In this document: piece after piece, positions 7,762-16,778 of the stretch
Position numbering within the stretch: the stretch's first letter is position 1
Layout of the letters: every line of letters begins with the position of its first letter
Assembly: GCF_001975705.1 (NCBI RefSeq)
Contig: NZ_CP015093.1
Location: 2,294,001 to 2,358,000, forward strand
DNA: 64,000 bases
Direction: 5' to 3'
Source: Salipiger abyssi
GTDB taxonomy: Bacteria > Pseudomonadota > Alphaproteobacteria > Rhodobacterales > Rhodobacteraceae
Made by a program: the position numbers and the translations under genes
The notes under the pieces: model-generated
Database searches by the model: none
Told to the model about the DNA's origin: nothing
Seen by the model: only the letters and a program-made list of their open reading frames with translations

Positions 7762-10700
7762 TTATTCCGCCGGCACGGCGAGGCTGTCCTCGATGCCCAG
7801 CGGGTGGGGGATCTTGTTCAGCATCTCCTTGGGGCAGACCTGGAGGAAGTTGACCTTCTCCAGATCCCAGTGCTGGAGGATGTCCTCGGCCTTGCGGCTC
7901 TTGGTCTCGACCAAGTGGCGCTCGATCAGGCCTTTCAGCTCCGCTTCCCAGTGCTCGCTGTTCACCGGGCAGGTGACGAGGCTTTCCATGTTCATCATGT
8001 CCGCCGCTTCGCCCTTGGGATCGTAGAGATAGGCCATGCCGCCGGTCATGCCGGCGCCGAAGTTGGCACCGATAGGCCCGAGGATCACCGCCACGCCGCC
8101 GGTCATGTATTCGCAACCGTTGGAGCCGCAGCCCTCGACCACCACCTTGGCGCCGGAGTTGCGCACCGCGAAACGCTCGCCCGCGCGGCCGGCGGCAAAC
8201 AGGTAACCGTCGGTTGCGCCGTAAAGCACGGTGTTGCCGATGATCGTGTTCACCTCGGCCTTGAGCGGCGACATCATCGGCGGACGCACCACCACGGTGC
8301 CGCCGGAGAGACCCTTGCCGACATAGTCGTTGGCATCGCCCGAGACCTCGATCTTGAGGCCCGGCGCCGCGAAGGCCCCCAGCGACTGCCCGGCGGAGCC
8401 GGTCAGCTTCACATGCAGGTGGTCGGGTTGCAGTGCGTTGCGCATGCCGAACTTGCTGACGATATGCGACGAGGTTCGCGTGCCCACCGTGCGGTGCGTG
8501 TTCTGCACCGCGTAGGAAAGCTGCATCTTCTCGCCATCCTCAAGGAAGCGGTGGCCGTCGCGGACGATCTCGGCATCGAGCGTGTCGGGCACGACGTTGC
8601 GGCCCTTGTTGCGGTCGTAGACGATGTCGTCGGCGCCATCGACACGGATCAGCAGCGGGTTGAGGTCGAGATCGTCGAGATGCTCGGCCCCGCGGCTGAC
8701 CTGACGCAGCAGGTCGGCCCGCCCGATCACGTCGTTCAGGCTGCGCGCGCCGATGGAGGCGAGGATCTCGCGCACCTCGGTGGCGTAGAAGGTGATCAGG
8801 TTCACCACCTTGTCCGCGCTGCCGGTGAACTTGTCGCGCAGCTCCGGATCCTGGGTGCAGACGCCCACCGGGCAGGTGTTCGACTGGCACTGACGCACCA
8901 TGATGCAGCCCATCGCGATCAGCGCGGCGGTGCCGATGCCGTATTCCTCGGCGCCCAGCATCGCCGCCATGACGATGTCGCGGCCCGTACGCAGACCGCC
9001 ATCGGTGCGCAGCGTCACCCGGTCGCGCAGCTTGTTCATCGCCAGCACCTGATGCGCCTCGGTCAGGCCCATCTCCCAGGGCAAGCCGGCATATTTGATC
9101 GAGGTCGCCGGAGACGCCCCGGTGCCGCCATTGTGGCCCGAGATCAGGATGACGTCGGCCTTGGCCTTGGCCACGCCCGCCGCGATGGTGCCGACGCCCG
9201 AGGAGGCCACCAGCTTCACCGTCACCTTGCAGCGCGGGTTGATCTGCTTGAGGTCGTAGATCAGCTGCGCCAGATCCTCGATCGAGTAGATATCGTGGTG
9301 CGGCGGCGGCGAGATCAGCGTCACGCCCTTGGTCGAATGCCGCAGCCGCGCGATCAGATCGGTCACCTTCATGCCGGGCAGCTGGCCGCCCTCGCCGGGC
9401 TTGGCGCCCTGGGCGACCTTGATCTCAAGCTCTTCGCAGTGGTTGAGGTATTCGGCGGTCACACCGAAACGCCCCGAGGCCACCTGCTTGATCTTGGCCG
9501 ACGGGTTGTCGCCATTGGGCTCGGGCACGAAATGCGCCGGATCCTCGCCGCCCTCGCCGCTGTCGGACTTGGCGCCGATGCGGTTCATCGCGACGTTCAG
9601 CGTCTTGTGCGCCTCGGGGCTCAGTGCCCCAAGCGACATGCCCGGCGTGACAAAGCGTTTGCGGATCGAGGTGATGCTCTCCACCTCCTCGATCGGGATC
9701 GCCTTGCCCACCGGCTTGATGTCGAGCAGGTCGCGCAGATGGATCGGCGGGTTGGCCCGCATCGCCTTGGAATAGGTCTTCCACAGCTCATAGGAGGCCT
9801 TGTTGCAGGCCGCCTGCATGAGGTGCATGGTCTGCGCGCCCCAGGCATGGGTCTCGCCGGATTTGCGCGACTTGTAGAAGCCACCGATGGGCAGCACGTC
9901 GCGCCCGCCGGCAAAGCCCAGCTTGTGGATCTCTTCCGCCTTCTGCTGGATGCCGTGCACGCCGATGCCCGAGATCCGGCTCAGCATGCCGGGGAAATAC
10001 TCGGCGCACATGGCGCGCGACAGGCCCACGGCCTCGAAGTTGAGACCGCCGCGATAGGAGGAGATCACCGAGATGCCCATCTTGGCCATGATCTTCAGCA
10101 GACCCTGGTCGATGGCCTCGCGGTAACGCGCCATGTTCTCGGTCAGCGTGCCGTCGAGCAGGCCGCGCTCAATGCGGTCGGCGATGCTGTCCTCGGCGAG
10201 ATAGGGGTTCACGATGGTTGCGCCGCAGCCCACCAGCACCGCGAAGTAATGCGGGTCGATGCATTCCGCCGAGCGGATGCCCAGCGAGCAGAACGTCCGC
10301 AGCCCCTTCTTGGTCAGCCAGCTATGCACGGCGCTGGTGGCGAGGATCATCGGCATCGCCACCTTGTCGTCGGACTGGTGCTGATCGGTCAGCACGATAT
10401 GCCCGCCGCCCGAGCGCACCGCGTCCTCCGCCTCGGCGCGGATTCGGCTCAGCGCCTCGCGCAGCGCGCCCTCGCCCTGTCCGGCGGGGAAGGTACAGTC
10501 GATCTCCACCAGCCGCGCGTTGAAATGCTGCGTCAGCTCGGCGAACTGGGCATTGGCCACGAAGGGGCTTTCCAGCACCAGGATCTCGGTCTGCGAGCTG
10601 CTCTCGTCCAGCACGTTCTTGAGGTTGCCGAACCGCGTCTTGAGCGACATCACGCGGAATTCGCGCAAGCTGTCGATCGGCGGGTTGGTCACCTGGGAGA

Positions 10701-12303
10701 AGTTCTGCCGGAAGAAATGGCTCAGCGGGCGGTACTTTTTCGACAGCACCGCGGAGGGCGTGTCGTCGCCCATCGAGGCCAGCGATTCCTTGCCGTCCTC
10801 GGCCATCGGCGCCAGGATCTGCTCCAGCTCTTCCATCGTGTAGCCGGCCGCGATCTGGCGCTTGCGCAGATCGGCCCCGTCAAAGAGCGGCTTTTCGGTG
10901 ATGCCCGAGAGCGCCGCGTCGAGATCGGTGATCTTGCCGACCCATTCGCCGAAGGGCTGGCTGCCGGCGAGGCGGTTCTTGATCTCGGTGTCGTGGTAGA
11001 GTTTGCCCTCTTCCATATCCACGGCGATGAGCTGGCCCGGGCCGAGCGCGCCTTTTTCGCGCACCGTGCCCTCGTCGACCGGCACCATGCCCGCCTCGGA
11101 GCCGGCGATCAGCAGCCCGTCGCCGGTCACCACATAGCGCATCGGGCGCAGACCGTTGCGGTCGAGCCCGCCGCAGACCCAGCGGCCATCGGTCATCGCC
11201 AGGGCGGCAGGGCCATCCCAGGGCTCCATCACCGAGTTCACATAGGAATACATGTCGCGCCAGGCCTGCGGCAGCTCCACCGCCTGCTTCGACCAGCTCT
11301 CGGGGATCAGCATGGTCTTGGCCATCGGCGCGTTGCGCCCGGCGCGCACCAGCACCTCGAACACCGCATCCAGCGCGGCGGAATCCGACGCGCCATTGGC
11401 GATGATCGGTTTGATGTCCTCGGCCATGTCGCCGAAGGTGGAGGAGGCCATGCGGATCTCGTGGCTCTTCATCCAGTTGGTGTTGCCCTTGATCGTGTTG
11501 ATCTCGCCGTTATGCGCCAGCATGCGGAAGGGCTGCGCCAGCCACCATTGCGGGAAGGTGTTGGTGGAATAGCGCTGGTGATAGATCGCAAAGGCGCTCT
11601 CGAACCGCTCGTCCTGAAGATCGGGATAGAATTCGCTGACCTGCTCGGCCAGCATCATTCCCTTGTAGATGATCGAGCGGCAGCTCAGCGACGCGATATA
11701 GAGCTCGTTGATGCCGGCGGCCTGCGCCGCTTTCTCGATGCGGCGGCGGATGACGTAAAGCTCGCGCTCAAAGGTCTCTTCGTCCACACCCTTGGCGTTC
11801 GAGATCAGGATCTGCTCGATCTCGGGGCGCGTCGCGTTGGCCTTTTCGCCGAGGCATTCGACGCTTACCGGAACGTGGCGCCAGCCATAGATATAGTGCC
11901 CCATGCGCAGCACTTCTGTCTCGACGATGGTCCGGCAGGTCTCCTGCGCGCCGAAATTGGTGCGCGGCAGAAAGACCTGGCCCACGGCCATCAGCTCGTC
12001 CTTGCGCGGCGCGTGGCCGGTGCGGTCGATCTGGTCGTAGAAGAAGGCCACGGGGATCTGCACATGGATGCCCGCGCCGTCGCCGGTCTTGCCGTCGGCA
12101 TCCACCGCGCCGCGGTGCCAGATCGCCTTGAGCGCGGTGATCCCCGCCTCGACCACCTTGCGCGACGGCTTGCCGTCGATGGAGACCACAAGGCCGACGC
12201 CGCAGGAGGAATGCTCATGCTCCTCGCGGAACATGCCGTTCTCTTCCATCCATGTGCGTTTGGCCTCTTCGGCGGCGGCCCAGGCTTGATCGTAAGTGGT
12301 CAT
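7762..12303 (-). CDS. gltB: Glutamate synthase (NADPH) large subunit
   Basis: A 1513-residue GOGAT alpha subunit that makes two glutamates from glutamine and 2-oxoglutarate. A 33-residue propeptide precedes Cys34 in HSSCGVGLV, which becomes the N-terminal nucleophile of the glutaminase domain. The central domain and the FMN/2-oxoglutarate synthase domain follow (GEGGEDPAHF, LISGHNGGTGASP), with the Fe-S cysteines in GCIMVRQCQSNTCPVGVCTQ. The C-terminal glutamate synthase beta-helix domain is complete. GGAGG lies 10 bases before the ATG. With gltD upstream on the same strand it forms the NADPH-dependent enzyme used when ammonium is low, fed by glutamine synthetase and consistent with the nearby glnK-amtB. 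Confidence 0.97.
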   Translation of the reverse strand: MTTYDQAWAAAEEAKRTWMEENGMFREEHEHSSCGVGLVVSIDGKPSRKVVEAGITALKAIWHRGAVDADGKTGDGAGIHVQIPVAFFYDQIDRTGHAPRKDELMAVGQVFLPRTNFGAQETCRTIVETEVLRMGHYIYGWRHVPVSVECLGEKANATRPEIEQILISNAKGVDEETFERELYVIRRRIEKAAQAAGINELYIASLSCRSIIYKGMMLAEQVSEFYPDLQDERFESAFAIYHQRYSTNTFPQWWLAQPFRMLAHNGEINTIKGNTNWMKSHEIRMASSTFGDMAEDIKPIIANGASDSAALDAVFEVLVRAGRNAPMAKTMLIPESWSKQAVELPQAWRDMYSYVNSVMEPWDGPAALAMTDGRWVCGGLDRNGLRPMRYVVTGDGLLIAGSEAGMVPVDEGTVREKGALGPGQLIAVDMEEGKLYHDTEIKNRLAGSQPFGEWVGKITDLDAALSGITEKPLFDGADLRKRQIAAGYTMEELEQILAPMAEDGKESLASMGDDTPSAVLSKKYRPLSHFFRQNFSQVTNPPIDSLREFRVMSLKTRFGNLKNVLDESSSQTEILVLESPFVANAQFAELTQHFNARLVEIDCTFPAGQGEGALREALSRIRAEAEDAVRSGGGHIVLTDQHQSDDKVAMPMILATSAVHSWLTKKGLRTFCSLGIRSAECIDPHYFAVLVGCGATIVNPYLAEDSIADRIERGLLDGTLTENMARYREAIDQGLLKIMAKMGISVISSYRGGLNFEAVGLSRAMCAEYFPGMLSRISGIGVHGIQQKAEEIHKLGFAGGRDVLPIGGFYKSRKSGETHAWGAQTMHLMQAACNKASYELWKTYSKAMRANPPIHLRDLLDIKPVGKAIPIEEVESITSIRKRFVTPGMSLGALSPEAHKTLNVAMNRIGAKSDSGEGGEDPAHFVPEPNGDNPSAKIKQVASGRFGVTAEYLNHCEELEIKVAQGAKPGEGGQLPGMKVTDLIARLRHSTKGVTLISPPPHHDIYSIEDLAQLIYDLKQINPRCKVTVKLVASSGVGTIAAGVAKAKADVILISGHNGGTGASPATSIKYAGLPWEMGLTEAHQVLAMNKLRDRVTLRTDGGLRTGRDIVMAAMLGAEEYGIGTAALIAMGCIMVRQCQSNTCPVGVCTQDPELRDKFTGSADKVVNLITFYATEVREILASIGARSLNDVIGRADLLRQVSRGAEHLDDLDLNPLLIRVDGADDIVYDRNKGRNVVPDTLDAEIVRDGHRFLEDGEKMQLSYAVQNTHRTVGTRTSSHIVSKFGMRNALQPDHLHVKLTGSAGQSLGAFAAPGLKIEVSGDANDYVGKGLSGGTVVVRPPMMSPLKAEVNTIIGNTVLYGATDGYLFAAGRAGERFAVRNSGAKVVVEGCGSNGCEYMTGGVAVILGPIGANFGAGMTGGMAYLYDPKGEAADMMNMESLVTCPVNSEHWEAELKGLIERHLVETKSRKAEDILQHWDLEKVNFLQVCPKEMLNKIPHPLGIEDSLAVPAE

Positions 12304-12386
12304 GGCATTGCACCTCCATGCAGGGCCGCATCGCGCGGCCGGTTGTCCGGGTCCGGCGCCAGGCGCCGGGAAAATCTCTCGCTGGG

Positions 12387-12824
12387 TCAGGCGCCGTCCG
12401 CCTGCACCCCGTATATCGTGACCGTCTCGGCACGGGTCATGCGCTCGTGATTGCCGCTCAGCGCCCAGCAGTCGGGTTTCTGGTCGACAAAGATCTCGCG
12501 CTGCATCTCCAGCCCGTCGGCGTTGTCGAGCGTGCCAATGGTCACCTCGTAATCGCCGGCGCCGTCCACGCCCTTGTCATACCGATACCAGAGCACCGAG
12601 CCGCAAGTGCCGCAGAACTCGCGGCTGGCCCAGTCCGAGGAGCGGAAGGCGCGGATATGCTCGGCCCCCTTCAGCACCATGTCGCCCTGCGGCACGGTCA
12701 CCGCAAAAAGCGCCGAGCCGGCCCAGCGCTGGCACTGCTCGCAATGGCACACGCCAAAGCTGCCCAGCGATTTCGCGGTATAGCGCACCGCGCCGCACAA
12801 ACATCCGCCCGTTCGTTCCGTCAT
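12387..12824 (-). CDS. GFA family protein (glutathione-dependent formaldehyde-activating-like fold)
   Basis: A 145-residue zinc-binding protein of the GFA/CENP-V fold. Metal ligands are visible as GGCLCGAVRY at the N-terminus, CHCEQCQRWAG around residue 37-43, and EFCGTCGSVLWY around residue 75-80, the full set of paired Cys motifs. Members bind zinc; some were proposed to bind S-hydroxymethylglutathione but most have no proven activity. It lies between gltD and gltB on the same strand, 114 bases after gltD and 83 before gltB, and is likely co-transcribed with them. A link to glutamate synthesis is not established. Confidence 0.88.
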   Translation of the reverse strand: MTERTGGCLCGAVRYTAKSLGSFGVCHCEQCQRWAGSALFAVTVPQGDMVLKGAEHIRAFRSSDWASREFCGTCGSVLWYRYDKGVDGAGDYEVTIGTLDNADGLEMQREIFVDQKPDCWALSGNHERMTRAETVTIYGVQADGA

Positions 12825-12938
12825 GGCATCCCGCTTTCCGGAAGGCGCGGCGCTCGCCACGCGCCTGCGCTTTCATCTTTCTTCAAATACTCACCGCACC
12901 CTGTCCGCCGCAGAGGCGGCCTTGGGCAGGGGCGCTGT

Positions 12939-14375
12939 TCATTCGGCGGCAATCGCCGCCTGCCGGTCGAAGTCCTGGAGCACATGCTCGGCGCAGTCGC
13001 GCCCGTCGCGGATCGCCCAGACGACCAGAGATGCGCCGCGCACGATATCGCCCACCGCATAGACGCCGGGCAGGGCGGTGCGACCGGAGGTGAACTCGGC
13101 CTTCACGGTGCCCCAGCGGGTCACTTCCAGCTCGGGTGCGCCCCAGAGCGTCGGCAGCTCCTCGGGCTCGAAGCCAAGCGCCTTGATCACCAGATCGGCG
13201 GGTTCTTCGTAATCGCTGCCCTCGATGATCTCGGGCGACTGGCGGCCGGAGGCGTCGGGCAGGCCGAGGCGCATCTTTTGCGCGAGAACGGCGCTGACCG
13301 GCTCGCCCTTGAAGCCTTGCGGCGCGGTGAGCCATTCAAAGACCACACCTTCTTCCTCGGCGTTCTGCACCTCGCGCTGCGAGCCCGGCATATTGGCGCG
13401 GTCGCGGCGGTAGAGACATTTCACGCTGGTCGCGCCCTGGCGGATCGCGGTGCGCACGCAGTCCATGGCGGTGTCGCCGCCGCCGATCACCACGACCTTC
13501 TTGCCGTTCGCGTTCAGCTCGCCGCTTTCAAATTCGGGAACCTTGTCGCCAAAATTCGCGGCGCGGTTCGAGGCGGTGAGATAGTCGATGGCCTTGACGA
13601 TGCCCGCCGCACCCGCGCCGGGGCCGCGCAGGTCGCGCGACTTGTAGACGCCGGTGGCGATGATCACCGCATCGTGCTGCTCGCGGATGTCCTCAAAGGG
13701 CATGTCGGCGCCGACATTGCAGTTGAAGACAAAGCGCACGCCGCCATCCTCGAGCTGCTTGATGCGGCGCATGACCACATCCTTCTCCAGCTTGAAGCCG
13801 GGGATGCCATAGGTCAGCAGCCCGCCGCCACGGTCGTAGCGGTCATAGACCGTCACCTGCACACCGGCGCGGCGCAGCATGTCCGCCGCCGCCAGCCCGC
13901 CGGGGCCGGCGCCGATGACGCCGACGCTCTCGCTGCGCTCGGCCGTGGGCGCGGCGGGGGTGACCCAGCCCTTCTCCCAGGCGGTATCGGTGATGTATTT
14001 CTCGACCGAGCCGATGGTCACGGTGCCGTGGCCGGAGGATTCGATCACGCAATTGCCCTCGCAGAGACGGTCCTGCGGGCAGATGCGGCCGCAGATCTCG
14101 GGGAAGGTATTGGTCGACTGGCTGATGTCATAGGCCTCTTGCAGGCGGCCCATGGCGGTCAGGCGCAGCCAGTCGGGGATGTTGTTGTGCAGCGGGCAGT
14201 GGCTCTGGCAATAGGGCACGCCGCATTGCGAGCAGCGGCTGGCCTGTTCCTTGGCCTTCGCGTCGGCGAATTCCGCATAGATTTCATCAAAGTCCTTGTT
14301 GCGGATCGTCGCGCCCCGCTTTTCGGGCATGTCGCGTTCGATCTTCACGAATTTGAGCATCGGCTGCTTTGCCAT
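12939..14375 (-). CDS. gltD: Glutamate synthase (NADPH) small subunit
   Basis: A 478-residue GOGAT beta subunit that passes electrons from NADPH through FAD and Fe-S centres to GltB. The N-terminal Fe-S region shows CSQCGVPYCQSHCPL and GRICPQDRLCEGNC. The FAD-binding Rossmann motif is VGVIGAGPGGLAAADML (about residue 150), and the NADPH site is VVVIGGGDTAMDCVRTA (about residue 290). The C-terminal YAVGDIVRGASLVVWAI closes the FAD site. It is the first gene of the gltD-GFA-gltB run, transcribed away from uppP. Confidence 0.97.
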   Translation of the reverse strand: MAKQPMLKFVKIERDMPEKRGATIRNKDFDEIYAEFADAKAKEQASRCSQCGVPYCQSHCPLHNNIPDWLRLTAMGRLQEAYDISQSTNTFPEICGRICPQDRLCEGNCVIESSGHGTVTIGSVEKYITDTAWEKGWVTPAAPTAERSESVGVIGAGPGGLAAADMLRRAGVQVTVYDRYDRGGGLLTYGIPGFKLEKDVVMRRIKQLEDGGVRFVFNCNVGADMPFEDIREQHDAVIIATGVYKSRDLRGPGAGAAGIVKAIDYLTASNRAANFGDKVPEFESGELNANGKKVVVIGGGDTAMDCVRTAIRQGATSVKCLYRRDRANMPGSQREVQNAEEEGVVFEWLTAPQGFKGEPVSAVLAQKMRLGLPDASGRQSPEIIEGSDYEEPADLVIKALGFEPEELPTLWGAPELEVTRWGTVKAEFTSGRTALPGVYAVGDIVRGASLVVWAIRDGRDCAEHVLQDFDRQAAIAAE

Positions 14376-14601
14376 GTTCCTGGGTCTCCGAACAAGTCCT
14401 TGGGTCGCGTCTCCATACTGAAAGAGAAAACGAAATAAAAGTCAGAAAGTGTGACCTATATTCGCTTTCTTTTGATGTCCCGGCTGGTAGTGCGCGATGC
14501 TTTTGTGAAAATTAAGTAACGAAGCGGACCTTTTTGTTTCTTTCCCCCTGAAAAATAGGGCGTTATAGAGATCGTATGAGCCTAGCCGGAGGTTTGCGCC
14601 C
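14376..14601. promoter_or_regulatory. Divergent promoter region gltD / uppP
   Basis: A 226-base gap much richer in A+T than its flanks, with A/T runs around 14425-14475 and 14505-14575, as expected of two back-to-back promoters. TATAGA near 14563 is a candidate -10 for uppP, but I could not pair it with a good -35. I looked for a sigma-54 -24/-12 element for the glt genes and did not find one. Confidence 0.4.
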
Positions 14602-15405
14602 ATGCCAATGCTGCAACTGATCCTGCTGGCTTTGATCCAGGGGATCACCGAATTTCTGCCCATTTCTTCCTCAGGTCACCTGATATTGCTGCCGAATCTC
14701 TCCGGCATGGCGGATCAGGGGCAAGCCATCGACGTGGCGGTGCATGTGGGCACGCTGGCGGCGGTGGTGCTTTATTTCCGTGCCGATGTGAAAGTCGCGG
14801 CACTCGGCACGTTCGATCTGCTGCGCGGGCGCCGCGACACGCCCGGCGCGCGGCTGGCCTTGGGGCTGGCCATCGCGACGGTGCCGGTGGTGCTTTGCGG
14901 GCTCGCGCTGAAACTCACCGGTCTCGACGAGGCGCTGCGCTCTGTCGCGGTGATCGGCTGGACGATGCTGGGCTTCGGCATCGTGCTCTACTGGGCCGAC
15001 CAGACAGGCGCGACCGACAAGGTCGAGGCGGATTGGGGCGTATGGGACGCGCTGAAGATGGGGCTCTGGCAGGCGGTGGCGCTGATCCCGGGCACCTCGC
15101 GCTCGGGCATCACCATCACCGGGGCGCGGTTCATGGGATACAACCGGCACGACGCCGCCAAGATCTCCATGCTGATGTCGATCCCGACCATTCTTGCCTC
15201 TGGCGTGCTGCTCGGGGCGGAGGTGATCTCCGAGGCGGATGCGCAGGTCGCCCGCGACGGGGCCATCGGCGCGGTTTTCGCCTTTGTCGCGGCGCTGCTG
15301 GCGCTGACGCTGATGATGCGGCTGCTGCGTTCGGTCAGCTTCACGCCTTATGTGATCTATCGCGTGATCCTTGGCGCCGGGCTGCTCTGGTACGCCTATT
15401 CCTGA
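14602..15405 (+). CDS. uppP: Undecaprenyl-diphosphatase
   Basis: A 267-residue polytopic membrane enzyme that removes a phosphate from undecaprenyl pyrophosphate so that the lipid carrier can be reused for peptidoglycan and other polymers. The two signature motifs are present: QGITEFLPISSSGH at residues 13-26 (with Glu17 and His26) and PGTSRSG at 163-169 with the phosphate-binding Arg. About eight membrane helices are visible. CGGAGG precedes the ATG. UppP/BacA proteins also give bacitracin tolerance when abundant. Confidence 0.96.
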   Translation: MPMLQLILLALIQGITEFLPISSSGHLILLPNLSGMADQGQAIDVAVHVGTLAAVVLYFRADVKVAALGTFDLLRGRRDTPGARLALGLAIATVPVVLCGLALKLTGLDEALRSVAVIGWTMLGFGIVLYWADQTGATDKVEADWGVWDALKMGLWQAVALIPGTSRSGITITGARFMGYNRHDAAKISMLMSIPTILASGVLLGAEVISEADAQVARDGAIGAVFAFVAALLALTLMMRLLRSVSFTPYVIYRVILGAGLLWYAYS

Positions 15406-15433
15406 TCTGCCGGGCGGGTGCGGAGGAAAAGAG

Positions 15434-15468
15434 TTGGCCCCGGAGTGTTTTGGGACCTCCGGGGCCAA
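15434..15468. terminator. Bidirectional terminator between uppP and rlmH
   Basis: A perfect 12-bp stem (TTGGCCCCGGAG with CTCCGGGGCCAA) around an 11-base loop. On the minus strand it is followed by a T-rich stretch, so it fits best as the end of the rsfS-rlmH transcript, but it also ends uppP. The next 190 bases to rlmH hold nothing I can identify. Confidence 0.65.
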
Positions 15469-15664
15469 AAACGCGCCGACCGGTGCGACCGAAATAGGCC
15501 GCGGGGACAGGGTGGCAGGCACGTTAGCGCGTGTCGGTCTGGCAGCACGACGCCGCGTTGGAATCCTGCTAAATCAAGGATCTGTGACTTGGCAACCAGA
15601 GCGGGTTGACGATAGCGGAAACTCGCCGCCAACGAGGGCGGGGCGGGCGGAAACCTGCCGAGCG

Positions 15665-16135
15665 TCAGGCGCGGTGATAGGGGCTTCCGGCGAGGATCGA
15701 GGCGGCGCGATAGAGCTGCTCGGTCAGCATCACCCGCACCAGCATATGCGGCCAGACCATCTGCCCGAAAGACAGCGCCATATCCGCCTCGGCGCGCAGA
15801 TCCGGGGCGATCCCGTCGGCCCCGCCGATGACAAAGGCCAGATCCTGCGTGCCGTCGTCGCGCCAGCGCCCGAGCCTCTGCGCAAAATCGGGCGAGGGCA
15901 TCTGCCGCCCGCGCTCGTCCATCACGCAGAGCCGCGCACCGGAGGGCAGGGCGCGGCGCAGCAGGTCGGCCTCTGCCGCCATGCCACCGCCCTTGCGGTC
16001 ATCGACCTCGGTCACGCGCGCGGGGCCCAGCCCCAGCGCCCGCCCCGTCCGGTCGAAGCGTTTGAGATAATCGTCGACAAGATCGCGTTCGGGGCCCGCC
16101 CGAAGGCGTCCCACGACGCAAAGATGCACCCGCAC
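15665..16135 (-). CDS. rlmH: 23S rRNA (pseudouridine-1915-N3)-methyltransferase
   Basis: A 156-residue SPOUT methyltransferase that methylates pseudouridine 1915 of helix 69 in 23S rRNA. The SAM-binding knot is visible as DLAFVIGGADG followed by the conserved LTEQLYRAASILAGSPYHRA end that carries the family's C-terminal YHR residues. A GTG start at 16135 gives the normal family length of about 155; a second in-frame GTG lies two codons later. It follows rsfS by 10 bases and is co-transcribed with it, as in many bacteria. Confidence 0.95.
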   Translation of the reverse strand: MRVHLCVVGRLRAGPERDLVDDYLKRFDRTGRALGLGPARVTEVDDRKGGGMAAEADLLRRALPSGARLCVMDERGRQMPSPDFAQRLGRWRDDGTQDLAFVIGGADGIAPDLRAEADMALSFGQMVWPHMLVRVMLTEQLYRAASILAGSPYHRA

Positions 16136-16145
16136 GCGACCGCTG

Positions 16146-16517
16146 TCAGTTCGCGGTCTGCGCGGTCTTGCCCATCGGCAACCACATCTTTTCGAGCTGG
16201 TAGAACTCGCGCACTTCCGGGCGGAAGACATGGACGATCACATCGCCCGTGTCGATCAGCACCCAGTCGCCGGTGTCCTGGCCTTCGGATTTCGAAAGCA
16301 CACCCAGCTGGTGTTTCAGATCCTCGACGAGCTTTTCGGCGATCGCCACCACCTGGCGCGACGAGCGGCCCGAGCAGATCACCATCTGATCGCAGACGGA
16401 GGTCTTGCCGCGCAGGTCGATCTGCACGACATCTTCGGCCTTGTTGTCATCGAGGCTTTTGAGGACAGCGGCGAGGATCATCTCGCTGGTGACCTCGGAC
16501 TGGGGCAGGCCGTTCAT
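16146..16517 (-). CDS. rsfS: Ribosomal silencing factor RsfS
   Basis: A 123-residue RsfS/Iojap protein. It binds ribosomal protein uL14 on the large subunit and blocks joining of the subunits when nutrients are short. Family motifs seen: AEDVVQIDL, a CDQMVICSGRSSRQV segment, GDWVLIDTGDVIVHVF, and a terminal REFYQLEKMW. It is the first gene of the rsfS-rlmH pair. The ATG at 16517 has only a weak Shine-Dalgarno-like GGGGG upstream. Confidence 0.95.
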   Translation of the reverse strand: MNGLPQSEVTSEMILAAVLKSLDDNKAEDVVQIDLRGKTSVCDQMVICSGRSSRQVVAIAEKLVEDLKHQLGVLSKSEGQDTGDWVLIDTGDVIVHVFRPEVREFYQLEKMWLPMGKTAQTAN

Positions 16518-16623
16518 CGCCGCCCCCGGCTCTGCGGCACCGGCCGCATTCGCAGTAAGTGACAGGACATCGTCCTCCTTCTAGACAAGCGCCGAATGCC
16601 ACCCCGGCGCCGGGCGTGCTCAA

Positions 16624-16652
16624 AAGATAACATCGGAAGTGTGAAATCTCAA
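16624..16652 (-). promoter_or_regulatory. Probable promoter of rsfS-rlmH
   Basis: On the minus strand TTGAGA (16652-16647) and TATCTT (16629-16624) are separated by exactly 17 bp, in an otherwise GC-rich gap. The distance to the rsfS start is about 107 bases. Confidence 0.5.
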
Positions 16653-16778
16653 TGATTGCACATGTTCCGGAATGCGCCACGCAGCCGGATTGCGGGGCTT
16701 TCGCCCGAATCCCCAGCAGAGTCAAAGCTTTCCTGCGCGGTGGTGACGGGTGAAAAATATCTCCCGCGTCGGCGCCGG

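Noticed and set aside
7804..12450. A very long open frame (over 1500 codons) antisense to gltB
   Set aside because: It mirrors gltB codon by codon; with GC-rich third positions on the true strand, the opposite frame has few stops. Its translation is His/Arg/Gly/Ala-rich and lacks any domain.
12252..14438. A long plus-strand open frame antisense to gltD and the GFA gene
   Set aside because: Same cause. It runs through two real genes and the gap between them without a family motif.
14376..14601. NtrC or sigma-54 control of gltD-gltB
   Set aside because: I looked for TGGCAC-N5-TTGC and for NtrC half sites in the AT-rich gap and found no convincing match.
15469..15664. Possible small gene or RNA between the uppP terminator and rlmH
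   Set aside because: I could fold no tRNA-like or other known structure, and the frames there look like noise.
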